Positions 1 to 7,758 of a DNA stretch of 14,724 nucleotides are shown in pieces. The DNA comes from an uncultured Desulfobacterium sp. (GTDB lineage: Bacteria > Desulfobacterota > Desulfobacteria > Desulfobacterales > Desulfobacteraceae). Position numbers and translations under genes: made by a program. The notes beneath the pieces were generated by a model. The model did not search any database and was not told where the DNA came from. It saw nothing but the letters and a program-made list of their open reading frames with translations. Location: the NCBI GenBank assembly GCA_937124525.1, contig CAKZLA010000311.1, positions 1-14,724 of the forward strand, written 5' to 3'. Each line of letters begins with the position of its first letter. Position 1 is the stretch's first letter.

Positions 1-106
1 CACACTCCTGCCCGATAGAGGCTGGAACCATATTTTATTGTCAAATAAGGAGATTTAATAACAGATATGGGGGAAGTTTGGGGGGTATAAAAAGACATTT
101 GTGCTA

Positions 107-130
107 CCCGACTTAAGTCGGGATATTTTT
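107..130 (+). terminator. Intrinsic-terminator-like hairpin near window start
   Basis: CCCGAC-TTAA-GTCGGG (107-122) forms a GC-rich 6-bp stem with a TTAA loop, followed by ATATTTTTA. This has the shape of a rho-independent terminator read on the + strand, probably for a gene ending left of the window. The sequence is also a perfect 16-bp palindrome, so a protein-binding site is an alternative reading. Confidence 0.45.
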
Positions 131-138
131 AAAAATTT

Positions 139-243
139 TTGGCATCCTTCATATTACCCCAAAAGTACTTTACAGTCTTTTGAGAAAAAGCCTTTGAAAA
201 TGGGAAATGCTCTCAGAAAGTGTAAAGTACTAAGGATGCCCAA
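139..243. repeat. Long nested inverted repeat (about 105 bp)
   Basis: Three nested pairs of arms are visible. The outer pair is TTGGCATCCTT (139-149) with AAGGATGCC (232-240). The middle pair is a perfect 11-bp match, AGTACTTTACA (164-174) with TGTAAAGTACT (221-231). The inner pair is TGAGA (181-185) with TCTCA (211-215). On the right side the outer and middle arms abut, while on the left they are split by 14 nt, so the folded strand has an asymmetric bulge. There is no reading frame in it. It could be a dispersed REP/MITE-like element or a structured RNA; only one copy is present here. Confidence 0.6.
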
Positions 244-381
244 TTTTTATGTGGATAATTAGCTTTTGACCCCCAAACTCCAGGTTTCCAAGACGCTTGA
301 TTTTAAAGCCTGTCCAGCCTTAAGCTATGTAGCCATCACCTTTGCTTAAGTATTTCGCCAAAGTATATTTCTATATTCTTG

Positions 382-399
382 CTATATAGTACTATATAG
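382..399. repeat. 18-bp perfect palindrome
   Basis: CTATATAGTACTATATAG is self-complementary over all 18 bases and can also be read as a tandem of CTATATAGT-like units. It lies about 255 bp upstream of the chemoreceptor start. It could be an operator half-site pair, but chance is plausible in such AT-rich DNA. Confidence 0.4.
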
Positions 400-564
400 T
401 GATACTCAATGCTTTTAGTAAAATTAATTTGAAACTTATCAGGCTTGATTCCATATTTTGTATGGATGTTTAAAATGTTGTACAATAATATAAGGCAAAA
501 TCTGGGCCAAAGTAAAATTGACGAAGGAATTGCTACCAAATTTCAGTTTTATTTCCAAATGTGT

Positions 565-591
565 TTGCCATGATCATACCTGCTGTATAAA
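565..591 (+). promoter_or_regulatory. Weak sigma70-like promoter for the chemoreceptor gene
   Basis: TTGCCA (565-570) and TATAAA (586-591) resemble -35 and -10 boxes, but the 15-nt spacer is shorter than the preferred 16-18. Position and strand fit the downstream gene. No better candidate, and no clear flagellar sigma28 site, was seen. Confidence 0.25.
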
Positions 592-653
592 AATTGGATT
601 ATCATGTGATGGAGTAAACCTGATGACAAGATTTAAATTAATAGGGGAATTTT

Positions 654-2651
654 ATGTTTAAGCGATTTAACCTGCGCAATAGAATGTTATTATCCATCTG
701 CTCGATTGCGCTGATTGCGTTTGCTGCAACCATTGTGATCATAACCAGCCAGGCCGATAAATTAATAAAAACCGAAGCCATGGAAAGGGCGGAACAGCTT
801 GCTCACCGATACGGGAACTTAGTCAAGGCTGACCTTGATCTGGCCATTGATTCGGCACGGACAATGGCCCAGATGTTTGAGGGAATAAGAAACAGCGCTA
901 CTGTGCCCCAGAGAGAACTCCTCAATGACATGTTAAAAAAGGTTCTGGAGTTGAGCCCTGAATTTCTGGGCGTCTGGACCTGCTGGGAACCCAACGCCCT
1001 TGACGGTAATGATAAGGCCTTTGCAGGAAAAGAGGGTCACGATGATTCTGGACGTTTTATTCCATATTGGTACAGGGATGGTTACAATGTCGGCCTTGCC
1101 CCCCTTGACAGCTACAATGTTCCTGGGGATGGTGACTACTACCAGTTGGCGCTAAAAAGTGGTAAAGAAACCATCCTTGACCCCTATCCCTATGAGGTTG
1201 CCGGAAAAGATGTCCTTTTGACAAGCCTTGTGGTTCCCATCAGGCATAACAATCGGGTGGTGGGGGTTGCAGGTATTGATATCTCCCTGGCATCTTTTAA
1301 CGAGATGGTCTCAAAAATTAGACCATATGAAACCGGGAACGTTGCGCTTATAAGCAATGCGGGAATCTACGTGGCCCATGGAGACACCCAGCGGAGCGGT
1401 AAAGACATTGGTTCTACACCCTTGTGGACAGAGATCAAAACCGCAGTTCGTTCAGGAAAATTCCACACAGCAACGGACTATTCCAGCCTTCTGGCAACGG
1501 ATGTGAAACGCATTGTGGTGCCCATTCAAGTGGGATTGTCCGATACACCATGGGCTTTTCTTGTTAACATCCCCATGAATAAGGTGATGGAAGGGGCCAG
1601 GCACATCATGTATCTCAGTATACTGATTGGGGGTGTTTCACTGCTCGCCCTTATAGCCGTTGTTTTTTTCATTGCAAAAGGCATTGCTGATCCCATGATT
1701 CGCATTGTGAACGGGCTGAAAGATGGTGCGTCCCATGTGACGTCGGCCTCGGGACAGATCTCCTCCTCCAGCCAATCACTGGCCGAAGGAACTTCTGAAC
1801 AGGCGGCTTCCATTGAGGAGACCTCATCTTCCATGGAAGAAATGACCTCCATGACCCGAAAAACAGCTGAAAATTCAAAGATGGCAGATACATTGACAAG
1901 GGAAGCCAATGGGGTGGTAAAGGAGGCCAATACCTCCATGAAATTTCTGACCAGCTCCATGGAAGAGATTTCCCATGCCAGTGAAGAGACATCAAAAATT
2001 ATCAAGACAATTGATGAAATAGCCTTCCAGACCAACCTGTTGGCCCTGAATGCTGCTGTGGAAGCGGCCCGGGCCGGTGAAGCCGGTGCTGGCTTTGCCG
2101 TGGTGGCAGATGAAGTTCGTAATTTGGCCATGCGGGCGGCGGATGCCGCTAAAAATACAGCGGCTCTAATTGAAGACACCGTTAAAAAAGTTAATGACGG
2201 ATCTTCGCTGGTTGCCAACACAGGTGACTCCTTCACCAAAGTATCTGAGAGTACTGAAAAAGTAGGAAATCTGGTGGCTGAAATTTCAGAGGCCTCCAAT
2301 GAGCAGTCCCGGGGCATAGAACAGGTGAATATCGCCATGTCGGAAATGGACAAAGTTGTACAGCAAAATGCAGCCAATGCCGAAGAGTCAGCCTCCGCTT
2401 CGGAAGAGATGAATACCCAGGCAGAACAACTCAATAGTTATGTAAGAGAGTTGGTTGTCCTTATTACCGGTAAAAAAGATATTGCCGCCAAAGTAGGGCA
2501 CACCCCTTATATAAGAAAAAAGGCCACGGCTGTGTCATCTTTATCCCCACTTTCTGGTGCAAAGCCAAAGAGGCCCCACCAGTTGTCTGGAAAAAATGAA
2601 ATTAGTCCAGAACAGGTAATCCCTTTTGATGATGATTTTGATGATTTCTGA
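654..2651 (+). CDS. Methyl-accepting chemotaxis protein with dCache sensor domain
   Basis: This is a transmembrane chemoreceptor of 665 residues that would signal through CheW/CheA. A membrane anchor lies at about residues 11-33 and is followed by a periplasmic dCache-type sensor at about 35-315. A second membrane segment is at about 318-341. The cytoplasmic signalling domain fills about 360-605 and contains the very conserved hairpin tip [20 protein letters not shown] (455-474). The linker after the second membrane segment is short ([15 protein letters not shown]) and does not form a full HAMP domain, so the sensor is coupled almost directly to the coiled coil. Glu/Gln-rich stretches such as SSSMEEMTS and [13 protein letters not shown] are likely methylation sites. 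The tail ends in FDDDFDDF and not in a CheR-binding NWETF pentapeptide. AGGGGA lies just before ATG 654. The ligand is unknown; the WEPNALDG and [12 protein letters not shown] motifs are typical of many anaerobe receptors. Confidence 0.95.
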   Translation: MFKRFNLRNRMLLSICSIALIAFAATIVIITSQADKLIKTEAMERAEQLAHRYGNLVKADLDLAIDSARTMAQMFEGIRNSATVPQRELLNDMLKKVLELSPEFLGVWTCWEPNALDGNDKAFAGKEGHDDSGRFIPYWYRDGYNVGLAPLDSYNVPGDGDYYQLALKSGKETILDPYPYEVAGKDVLLTSLVVPIRHNNRVVGVAGIDISLASFNEMVSKIRPYETGNVALISNAGIYVAHGDTQRSGKDIGSTPLWTEIKTAVRSGKFHTATDYSSLLATDVKRIVVPIQVGLSDTPWAFLVNIPMNKVMEGARHIMYLSILIGGVSLLALIAVVFFIAKGIADPMIRIVNGLKDGASHVTSASGQISSSSQSLAEGTSEQAASIEETSSSMEEMTSMTRKTAENSKMADTLTREANGVVKEANTSMKFLTSSMEEISHASEETSKIIKTIDEIAFQTNLLALNAAVEAARAGEAGAGFAVVADEVRNLAMRAADAAKNTAALIEDTVKKVNDGSSLVANTGDSFTKVSESTEKVGNLVAEISEASNEQSRGIEQVNIAMSEMDKVVQQNAANAEESASASEEMNTQAEQLNSYVRELVVLITGKKDIAAKVGHTPYIRKKATAVSSLSPLSGAKPKRPHQLSGKNEISPEQVIPFDDDFDDF

Positions 2652-2704
2652 TTCAGTGCATCGGTAAACAATTAAAAGCCATTTGGGTTCCTTAAAACCT
2701 GCAA

Positions 2705-2786
2705 TTCGCTCATTTTTCATAAGTTGGACATCAAAAAAACATGCTAATATTTTTTTTGATTACAAGATGTTATAAAAATGAGCGAA
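2705..2786. terminator. Nested inverted repeat between convergent genes, likely bidirectional terminator
   Basis: The outer arms TTCGCTCATTTTT (2705-2717) and AAAAATGAGCGAA (2774-2786) match perfectly over 13 bp. Inside them ATCAAAAAAA (2730-2739) and TTTTTTTGAT (2751-2760) form a second perfect 10-bp pair. The element sits between two convergent genes, where a bidirectional terminator is expected. The A/T tracts are inside the stem and not after it, so it is not a textbook intrinsic terminator. Confidence 0.5.
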
Positions 2787-2793
2787 AAGGGGG

Positions 2794-4776
2794 TTAAAAA
2801 TTGATGTTAAGGCCACATACAAAGCGAAAGCCGTCATCGGGGTAGCCGTAATGGGATGAATAGTCCCGGTCCAGAAGATTCATGAGATGGAGATACACCT
2901 CACCGGAACGATTGCTGAGGGTGATGGGTTCAATCACCTTGGCATCCACGGTGGCGTATCCGTGAATAGCCTCAGCGTCTGTGTTCTCCGTATCGGTGAA
3001 CTGGCAGGAATAGGCCCGCAGGGAGCTTTCCAGCCGGGTGCCGCGTTTGAGTTTGGACTTTAGCGTTGCTTTAAATGAGTGGTCCGGGGCGTAGCTCAGA
3101 TCCTTGCCATTGTCTTCATTTTCCGTATCTTGCCATACATGGTTCAGATCCAGGGAAAGGCCTTTGCCGAATTTGTATTTAAATGTGGCTTCAAGTCCCT
3201 GTTTCCAGGCCTTATCAACATTTTCCGGTCGGCTGATCAGGTCTGCACCCCGCTGGTATTTGATGAGATCCCTGCTGTCCGTGCGAAAGGCGGCAAGTTC
3301 CATGTAACTTTTTTTCTTAAAATTTTTCTGGATACCTAGGGTCCAGGAGGTGATTTTTTCTTCCTTGAGGTCAGGATTGCCCCGGACCTGGTCAATGGAA
3401 CCGTGGCTGGGCTGGTAAAGCTGCCCAAAGGTGGGAAGATTGGTGGTATAGCCCACACTGGTTTTCATCAAAAGCTCGGACATGATTTCATAACTCAGGC
3501 CCAGGTTCCCTGCCGGAGAAAAATCAAAATCATTGGAATAATCCCCCCGGGCTCCCATGGTTAAAATAAAGGGATTAAATTTCATGGTGTGCATGGCGTG
3601 GAGGGAGCCCTGGGTGCGATCATGCTCCCCTGTGAGGGTTTGCTCCACCTGTTCGGTTTTGATCAACGTCCCCATGCGAACTTCTTTGTCACCGGCCTCG
3701 TTGTTCCAGAAAATTTCTCCACCGCCACCGGTGGAAAAGGCATCCAGATTGGCCTTTTCGCCTGTGTTGGAGGTATCCTTAAGATCTGTAAAATCCCCGA
3801 AAGCCTTTAGCTCATAATCCAGGGTGTCCCCCATGAATCCCTTGACCTTCATGTTCAGGCCTCCCTTTTCATAGCGCTGCCGGGCGTTGGGGGTGGGATT
3901 GTAGGTGGGGCCGGACACCCCATGATTGGACAGATAATATTTTCCGTTGACCTGTACATTGACAAGGTTGTCGGTCTCCTTGTCCCAGTTGAAACTGAAA
4001 TGCCCTTTGTCCCGCTGGCTGTTTTCACGTTTTCCGTCCCGGTGGCCATAGCCTGCGGCCAGCAGAAGGTTCGTTTTTTCCCAGCTGGTTTTCCAGGAAC
4101 CGTTGATGTCAAAACGTCCAAAGGAACCGGCACCGTTTCTCAGGCGGCCGCTGGATGTGGCAGTTTTGGCAGATTTCCCCCGTTTGGTTTCAATGTAGAT
4201 GGCACCGGCGCTGCTGCCCGGTCCCAGCCACACCGGTGCCGGGGGCTTGAACACGGTGATTTTTTTGATGATGTCCATGGGGATGCTGCCCAGATCCACG
4301 CCGCTGAACTGTCCGGTGTTCATGGGACGACCGTCCATAAGCACCAGCACACTGCCTGAACCGCCCCCGCCCCGGATGGAAATGCGGGCACCCATGCCGC
4401 TGGAGCCTCTTCTGACGTCCACACCGGGCATGCTGCCCAGCACATCATATGGTTCCAGAAAATTTCTTTGGGTCATCTCCTGGGCATCCATGCTCACCAC
4501 CTGGTTGGGGTTTTTCTGGATGTAATCATCAATTCTTTTACTCACCACGGTGACCTGCTCCAGGGTAACGGTGGGCCCCATGGACTTACCGTTGGTCTGG
4601 CCCTGGGTTGTGGTGGTTTTTTCATGGTCTGTGCTTTCTGCCAGGGTAGTAACCGGACCCAATATCATTAAAAAAGTGCATAAAAGGGTGGCAATACCCA
4701 CCTGTCCGACCCTTGCCGGGAATCGTGTGAGGCCAGGCAGGAAAAGAGTTTTGTAAATGGTGTGAGTGAATGTCAT
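2794..4776 (-). CDS. TonB-dependent outer-membrane receptor, BtuB-like (predicted corrinoid uptake)
   Basis: This is a 660-residue outer-membrane beta-barrel receptor that should take up its ligand with TonB-ExbBD energy. A signal peptide occupies about residues 1-47, with a hydrophobic core IATLLCTFLMILG and a likely cut after TLA. A TonB-box-like EQVTVVSK follows at 73-80. The plug domain is at about 85-200, with LGSMPGVDVRRGSSGMGARI, LVLMDGRPM and PGSSAGAIYIETKRG. The rest is barrel, ending in LNINF with the terminal Phe used for barrel insertion. AGGAGA lies 9 nt before the ATG. The substrate call rests on the cobalamin riboswitch in its leader: B12-controlled TonB receptors are usually BtuB-type, although cobalt and other corrinoid receptors share this control. 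Length is close to that of E. coli BtuB (about 614 residues). Confidence 0.85.
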   Translation of the reverse strand: MTFTHTIYKTLFLPGLTRFPARVGQVGIATLLCTFLMILGPVTTLAESTDHEKTTTTQGQTNGKSMGPTVTLEQVTVVSKRIDDYIQKNPNQVVSMDAQEMTQRNFLEPYDVLGSMPGVDVRRGSSGMGARISIRGGGGSGSVLVLMDGRPMNTGQFSGVDLGSIPMDIIKKITVFKPPAPVWLGPGSSAGAIYIETKRGKSAKTATSSGRLRNGAGSFGRFDINGSWKTSWEKTNLLLAAGYGHRDGKRENSQRDKGHFSFNWDKETDNLVNVQVNGKYYLSNHGVSGPTYNPTPNARQRYEKGGLNMKVKGFMGDTLDYELKAFGDFTDLKDTSNTGEKANLDAFSTGGGGEIFWNNEAGDKEVRMGTLIKTEQVEQTLTGEHDRTQGSLHAMHTMKFNPFILTMGARGDYSNDFDFSPAGNLGLSYEIMSELLMKTSVGYTTNLPTFGQLYQPSHGSIDQVRGNPDLKEEKITSWTLGIQKNFKKKSYMELAAFRTDSRDLIKYQRGADLISRPENVDKAWKQGLEATFKYKFGKGLSLDLNHVWQDTENEDNGKDLSYAPDHSFKATLKSKLKRGTRLESSLRAYSCQFTDTENTDAEAIHGYATVDAKVIEPITLSNRSGEVYLHLMNLLDRDYSSHYGYPDDGFRFVCGLNINF

Positions 4777-4814
4777 GTTAGGGGTTCTCCTGGGTGATTA
4801 AACCACCACCCTTA

Positions 4815-4955
4815 TTACTTTCCACCACACCTTTGGATCAAAAAGCCCGGGCGCAGGGTAGGGTAAAGGGGAAATGGAACCATTGGGGACATAGCTGCCA
4901 CCGTGCCACTGGTGAACAACAGGGTTAACAAAATAAAGGTCCATGGTTTTTCCAT
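4815..4955 (-). CDS. Possible small exported peptide (46 aa) in the riboswitch leader
   Basis: The frame starts at ATG 4955 and ends at TAA 4815, 38 nt before the receptor ATG. The product begins MEKPWTFILLTLLFTSGTVA, a good signal-peptide shape (short charged start, hydrophobic core, small residues before the cut), and ends in a short Pro-rich tail, MVPFPLYPTLRPGFLIQRCGGK. It lies after the riboswitch terminator, so it would be under the same B12 control as the receptor. Against it: no Shine-Dalgarno sequence is visible. The bases before the ATG are instead pyrimidine-rich (CCTCCCTCCCTT). I recognise no family. It may be a real micropeptide or a chance frame. Confidence 0.3.
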   Translation of the reverse strand: MEKPWTFILLTLLFTSGTVAAMSPMVPFPLYPTLRPGFLIQRCGGK

Positions 4956-5008
4956 GAAGCAAGGGAGGGAGGCAGGTGGGGTGACGGAATTTTTTTCAGG
5001 TTTTGAGC

Positions 5009-5040
5009 AAAAAAAAAGGATCGACATAAAGTGTCGATCC
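5009..5040 (-). terminator. Intrinsic terminator, expression platform of the cobalamin riboswitch
   Basis: On the minus strand GGATCGACA (5040-5032), loop CTTTA, and TGTCGATCC (5026-5018) form a perfect 9-bp stem followed directly by nine T residues (5017-5009). It lies about 65 nt after the riboswitch P1 helix and about 230 nt before the receptor gene. It should end transcription when B12 is bound. Confidence 0.85.
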
Positions 5041-5105
5041 TGGAAATCCCTTTTTTATCCATCAGATCACGAACCACACACGCCATCCACGCGATTACGG
5101 GTTCA

Positions 5106-5341
5106 TTTTCCAGACAGGTTTTCTGACTTCCGGATTCTCCTACTGACGGCGCCTTCCCAATCTCTAAATAATGATTAGTGGCATTGTTGCCGTGTTCGTC
5201 CCCGGTTACAGCGACGGGCTCGTTCCCGAATTTCACGGGATTCCCTTTTATGCATCCAGCTTGCTGACAATATTATTTTACGGCTTCCCGGCAATTTATC
5301 AACGCATTGGCGGTATTCAGGCTGGATGTGTATCTGGAAAA
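5106..5341 (-). promoter_or_regulatory. Cobalamin (AdoCbl) riboswitch
   Basis: Read on the minus strand, the aptamer shows the conserved blocks in order. GGGAATCCCGTGAAATTC and GAGCCCG precede GCTGTAACC; then comes the B12 box ATGCCACTAATC (5184-5173), then GGGAAGGCGCCG (5158-5147), then AAGTCAG and ACCTGTCTGG. Closing helix P1 is a perfect 9-bp match, TTTTCCAGA (5341-5333) with TCTGGAAAA (5114-5106). Helix P2 pairs 5329-5321 (ACATCCAGC) with 5260-5252 (GCTGGATGC). Such RNAs bind adenosylcobalamin or related corrinoids and switch off downstream uptake or synthesis genes. The downstream terminator and TonB receptor fit a transcription-termination OFF switch. Confidence 0.92.
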
Positions 5342-5350
5342 TACTTGTCC

Positions 5351-5379
5351 TAATTAGCTTAATAAATTATTCTTGTCAA
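5351..5379 (-). promoter_or_regulatory. Sigma70-type promoter of the riboswitch-receptor transcript
   Basis: On the minus strand a consensus -35 TTGACA (5379-5374) is separated by exactly 17 nt from a -10-like TAATTA (5356-5351). The predicted start, near 5344, falls right at the 5' strand of riboswitch helix P1, which supports both calls. Confidence 0.7.
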
Positions 5380-5707
5380 CGCTTAGATTCTTGGGTTTTC
5401 ATTGCAACAGCCTCAGTTAGAAAAAGTATATGGCCCGGAATGGGCAATGGTATCATAAAGCAATTGTCAGAGCTGATTTTATACCTGGTTTGGTTGAAGT
5501 GGAATGGATATAATGCTAAACGTTGAGATAAAAATGAATACAATTTTCGGGGTTGGTTCTAACGTCGGCCAGTGGACATGCACCAAGCAGTCGACAATTA
5601 AATATAATGTTAAATTTCAATTATTTAATTGTTGTTATCTGATATGCGCTGTCAAAAGTGGCCGAGCTTAAAACCAAGCCCCAATTTTCTGAAAGGAGAT
5701 TTTTGGG
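5380..5707. other. Intergenic region between divergent riboswitch leader and antiporter gene
   Basis: I see no convincing gene. A perfect -10 TATAAT (5509-5514) points towards the antiporter gene but has only a poor -35 (TGGTTT, 5486-5491), so the promoter is tentative and would leave a leader of nearly 190 nt. That leader contains an 11-bp inverted repeat, ACAATTAAATA (5594-5604) with TATTTAATTGT (5622-5632), which is AT-only except for the terminal pair region. A 45-codon frame from ATG 5533 is not protein-like enough to call. The antiporter ribosome-binding site AAAGGAG is at about 5691-5698. Confidence 0.4.
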
Positions 5708-7669
5708 ATGGGTGTAGCCGCAGATATTATCATTATCGTCATTGCCGCATTGATTGGTGCGCTCATTGCGCAAAGAATAAAGCAACCGTTGATCCTGGGG
5801 TATATTCTTGCCGGAATTGTTGTGGGACCAAACACGGGTGGCGTTACCATTGGAGATATCCATGAAATCGAACTCCTGGCGGAAATCGGCGTGGCTCTTC
5901 TTCTCTTTGCCCTGGGGTTGGAGTTTTCCCTCAATGAGTTAAAGCCAGTACGGAATATCGCCCTGTTCGGTACCCCTGTGCAAATTGTGCTGACCATGGT
6001 TTTTGGATTTTTTATTGGCAGGTATTTAGGCTTATCCACAACACACGCAATATGGTTGGGGGCCTTAATATCACTTTCCAGCACCATGGTGACCCTGAAA
6101 ACCCTTATGAGCAGAGGACTTGTGGGCACACTTTCCAGTCGCGTCATGATTGGAATGCTCATTGTTCAGGATCTGGCAGTCATCCCCATGATGATTATCC
6201 TTCCTCAATTAAGCAACCCTGAATCGGGGTTGCCTCTCTTGGGCATTGCCGTTATCAAATCCGGTGTTTTCCTGGTATTGATGTTTTACCTGGGCAGAAA
6301 AATACTTCCATGGTTGCTGGTACACGTGGCCAATTGGAATTCCAGGGAGCTTTTCATTTTATCCATCACCGCCATAGGGCTTGGGGTGGGGTATGCCACA
6401 TACCTCTTTGGGCTTTCTTTTGCCTTTGGCGCTTTTGTTGCAGGAATGGTCCTGAGTGACTCTGATTATGGGCATCAGGCGTTGAGTGAAATTGTTCCTC
6501 TCAGGGATATCTTCGGGCTTTTGTTTTTTACATCGGTGGGTATGCTTCTTGATCCTGTATATCTTTTTGAAAATTGGGCTAAAATTGTTTCTCTGGTCAT
6601 TGTTATTGGCGTATTCAAGGGGACAATCTTTTCCGTACTGGCAATTTTGTTTCGATATATCAATATTGTTCCCATTGCCGTGGGGCTTGGGTTGTTTCAG
6701 GTGGGTGAATTTACCTTTGTCCTTGCGCGATTGGGCCTTGAAACCAAGGGTATCGACCAGAACCTCTATTCCCTCGTCCTTGCCGTGTCGGTATTGAGTA
6801 TGATGCTTACCCCATTTGCTTCGGCCATGACCGCTCCCCTGTACAAATTAAAGAAACGATGGTTCCAGTATGAGCCGCTGCAAACAGAAAATTTTCCGGA
6901 CACCGGCCTTAAGGATCATGTCCTCATTGTCGGTGGCGGGCGGGTGGGGCAGCACATTGCCCAGATCCTGTCGCAACTCAATTTGCCCTTTGTTATTATT
7001 GAATTTAATCACCAGCGGATGCTTGAATGCAAGGCTGCAAAATATCCGGTTATCTATGGGGACATGACCCAGGCAACGGTGATTGAGGTGTCGCAACTTC
7101 ACACGGCCAGACTTTTGATCATTACCACGGCTTCTGTTGTTATTTCTCAGTCCATTGTGGAACAAGCCCTTCGTATCAGGGCTGGATTACATATTATTGT
7201 CAGGGCAACTGGCGCTGATCATGCCCGGGCGTTATATGAAAAAGGGGTTTATATGGCGGTTTTGCCGGAGATGGAAGCAGGGCTGGAAATTGCCAGGCAG
7301 TCACTTCTTCATCTGGAATTTCCCGTATCTGTCATTCAACAATATACTGATGCCGTCCGGCAAAAGACTTATTCACCGATTTATCAATCAAGCAATGACC
7401 ATCAACTTTTAACTAAATTGGATAATATAAAAAATATTCTGGAAATATCCTGGGTGACCCTCATGCCTGGAAGCCATCTTATCAGCAAAAGCATTAAAGA
7501 GGCTGCGGTTCGCACCAGAACCGGCGCATCGGTTGTGGGAGTAATCCAGGGAAAATTATTCCATTCTAACCCGAAAATTGATTATGCTTTCCAGGAAGGA
7601 GATCTGGTGGCGGTTGTTGGTAATCAAGAGGAACGAAATGAATTCAAAAAAATAGCTGGTGCTTTATAG
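5708..7669 (+). CDS. CPA2-family K+/H+ antiporter with RCK domains (Kef/YbaL type)
   Basis: This 653-residue inner-membrane protein should exchange K+ (or Na+) for H+. The first about 385 residues are a hydrophobic Na+/H+ exchanger domain of around 12-13 membrane segments, with the family motifs [11 protein letters not shown] (64-74), VQDLAVIP (153-160), [11 protein letters not shown] (240-250) and [13 protein letters not shown] (328-340). A cytoplasmic RCK-N (TrkA-N) nucleotide-binding domain follows at about 402-530 with the Rossmann motif GGGRVG (409-414). An RCK-C domain lies at about 575-650 ([21 protein letters not shown]). The order is that of KefB/KefC and YbaL. AAAGGAG precedes the ATG by 9 nt. 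No KefF/KefG ancillary gene is adjacent, so glutathione gating cannot be assumed. It has no evident link to its neighbours. Confidence 0.92.
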   Translation: MGVAADIIIIVIAALIGALIAQRIKQPLILGYILAGIVVGPNTGGVTIGDIHEIELLAEIGVALLLFALGLEFSLNELKPVRNIALFGTPVQIVLTMVFGFFIGRYLGLSTTHAIWLGALISLSSTMVTLKTLMSRGLVGTLSSRVMIGMLIVQDLAVIPMMIILPQLSNPESGLPLLGIAVIKSGVFLVLMFYLGRKILPWLLVHVANWNSRELFILSITAIGLGVGYATYLFGLSFAFGAFVAGMVLSDSDYGHQALSEIVPLRDIFGLLFFTSVGMLLDPVYLFENWAKIVSLVIVIGVFKGTIFSVLAILFRYINIVPIAVGLGLFQVGEFTFVLARLGLETKGIDQNLYSLVLAVSVLSMMLTPFASAMTAPLYKLKKRWFQYEPLQTENFPDTGLKDHVLIVGGGRVGQHIAQILSQLNLPFVIIEFNHQRMLECKAAKYPVIYGDMTQATVIEVSQLHTARLLIITTASVVISQSIVEQALRIRAGLHIIVRATGADHARALYEKGVYMAVLPEMEAGLEIARQSLLHLEFPVSVIQQYTDAVRQKTYSPIYQSSNDHQLLTKLDNIKNILEISWVTLMPGSHLISKSIKEAAVRTRTGASVVGVIQGKLFHSNPKIDYAFQEGDLVAVVGNQEERNEFKKIAGAL

Positions 7670-7758
7670 CATCTTTGACGAGGATGAAACTTTTTATGAA
7701 AAAAATAAAATGCATCCAATAATACAAACCTGCCCCATTCTCCCAGAAGCCAGACGAT

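Larger units (their letters stand above)
244..653. other. AT-rich intergenic region upstream of the chemoreceptor gene
   Basis: I see no convincing gene here. The only long frame (539-336, minus) begins with TTG, has no ribosome-binding site and is of biased composition, so I do not call it. The region contains an 18-bp perfect palindrome at 382-399 and a weak promoter-like pair before the chemoreceptor gene. Everything else is unexplained AT-rich sequence. Confidence 0.5.

Noticed and set aside
139..243. Integron attC site
   Set aside because: It has the bulged-hairpin look but lacks the conserved core ends (GTTRRRY/RYYYAAC) and no integrase or gene cassettes are seen.
336..539. 67-codon minus-strand frame in the left intergenic region
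   Set aside because: TTG start, no ribosome-binding site, composition driven by AT-rich DNA, no recognisable features.
1526..2434. 302-codon open frame antisense to the chemoreceptor gene
   Set aside because: It is a mirror of the Ala/Ser/Glu-rich signalling domain; the product is Ser/Ala/Met-biased and resembles no protein, and the sense strand is an unmistakable chemoreceptor.
4925..5236. 103-codon minus-strand frame covering the riboswitch and terminator
   Set aside because: The bases are explained by conserved riboswitch blocks and a terminator hairpin, and the frame has no ribosome-binding site.
5533..5670. 45-codon plus-strand frame in the leader of the antiporter gene
   Set aside because: No ribosome-binding site and it runs through an AT-rich inverted repeat; product not protein-like.
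7670..7758. Terminator between the convergent antiporter and MFS genes
   Set aside because: Only short AT-rich partial repeats (GGATG/CATCC, TTTTAT/ATAAAA) are present; none forms a convincing stem with a T-run.
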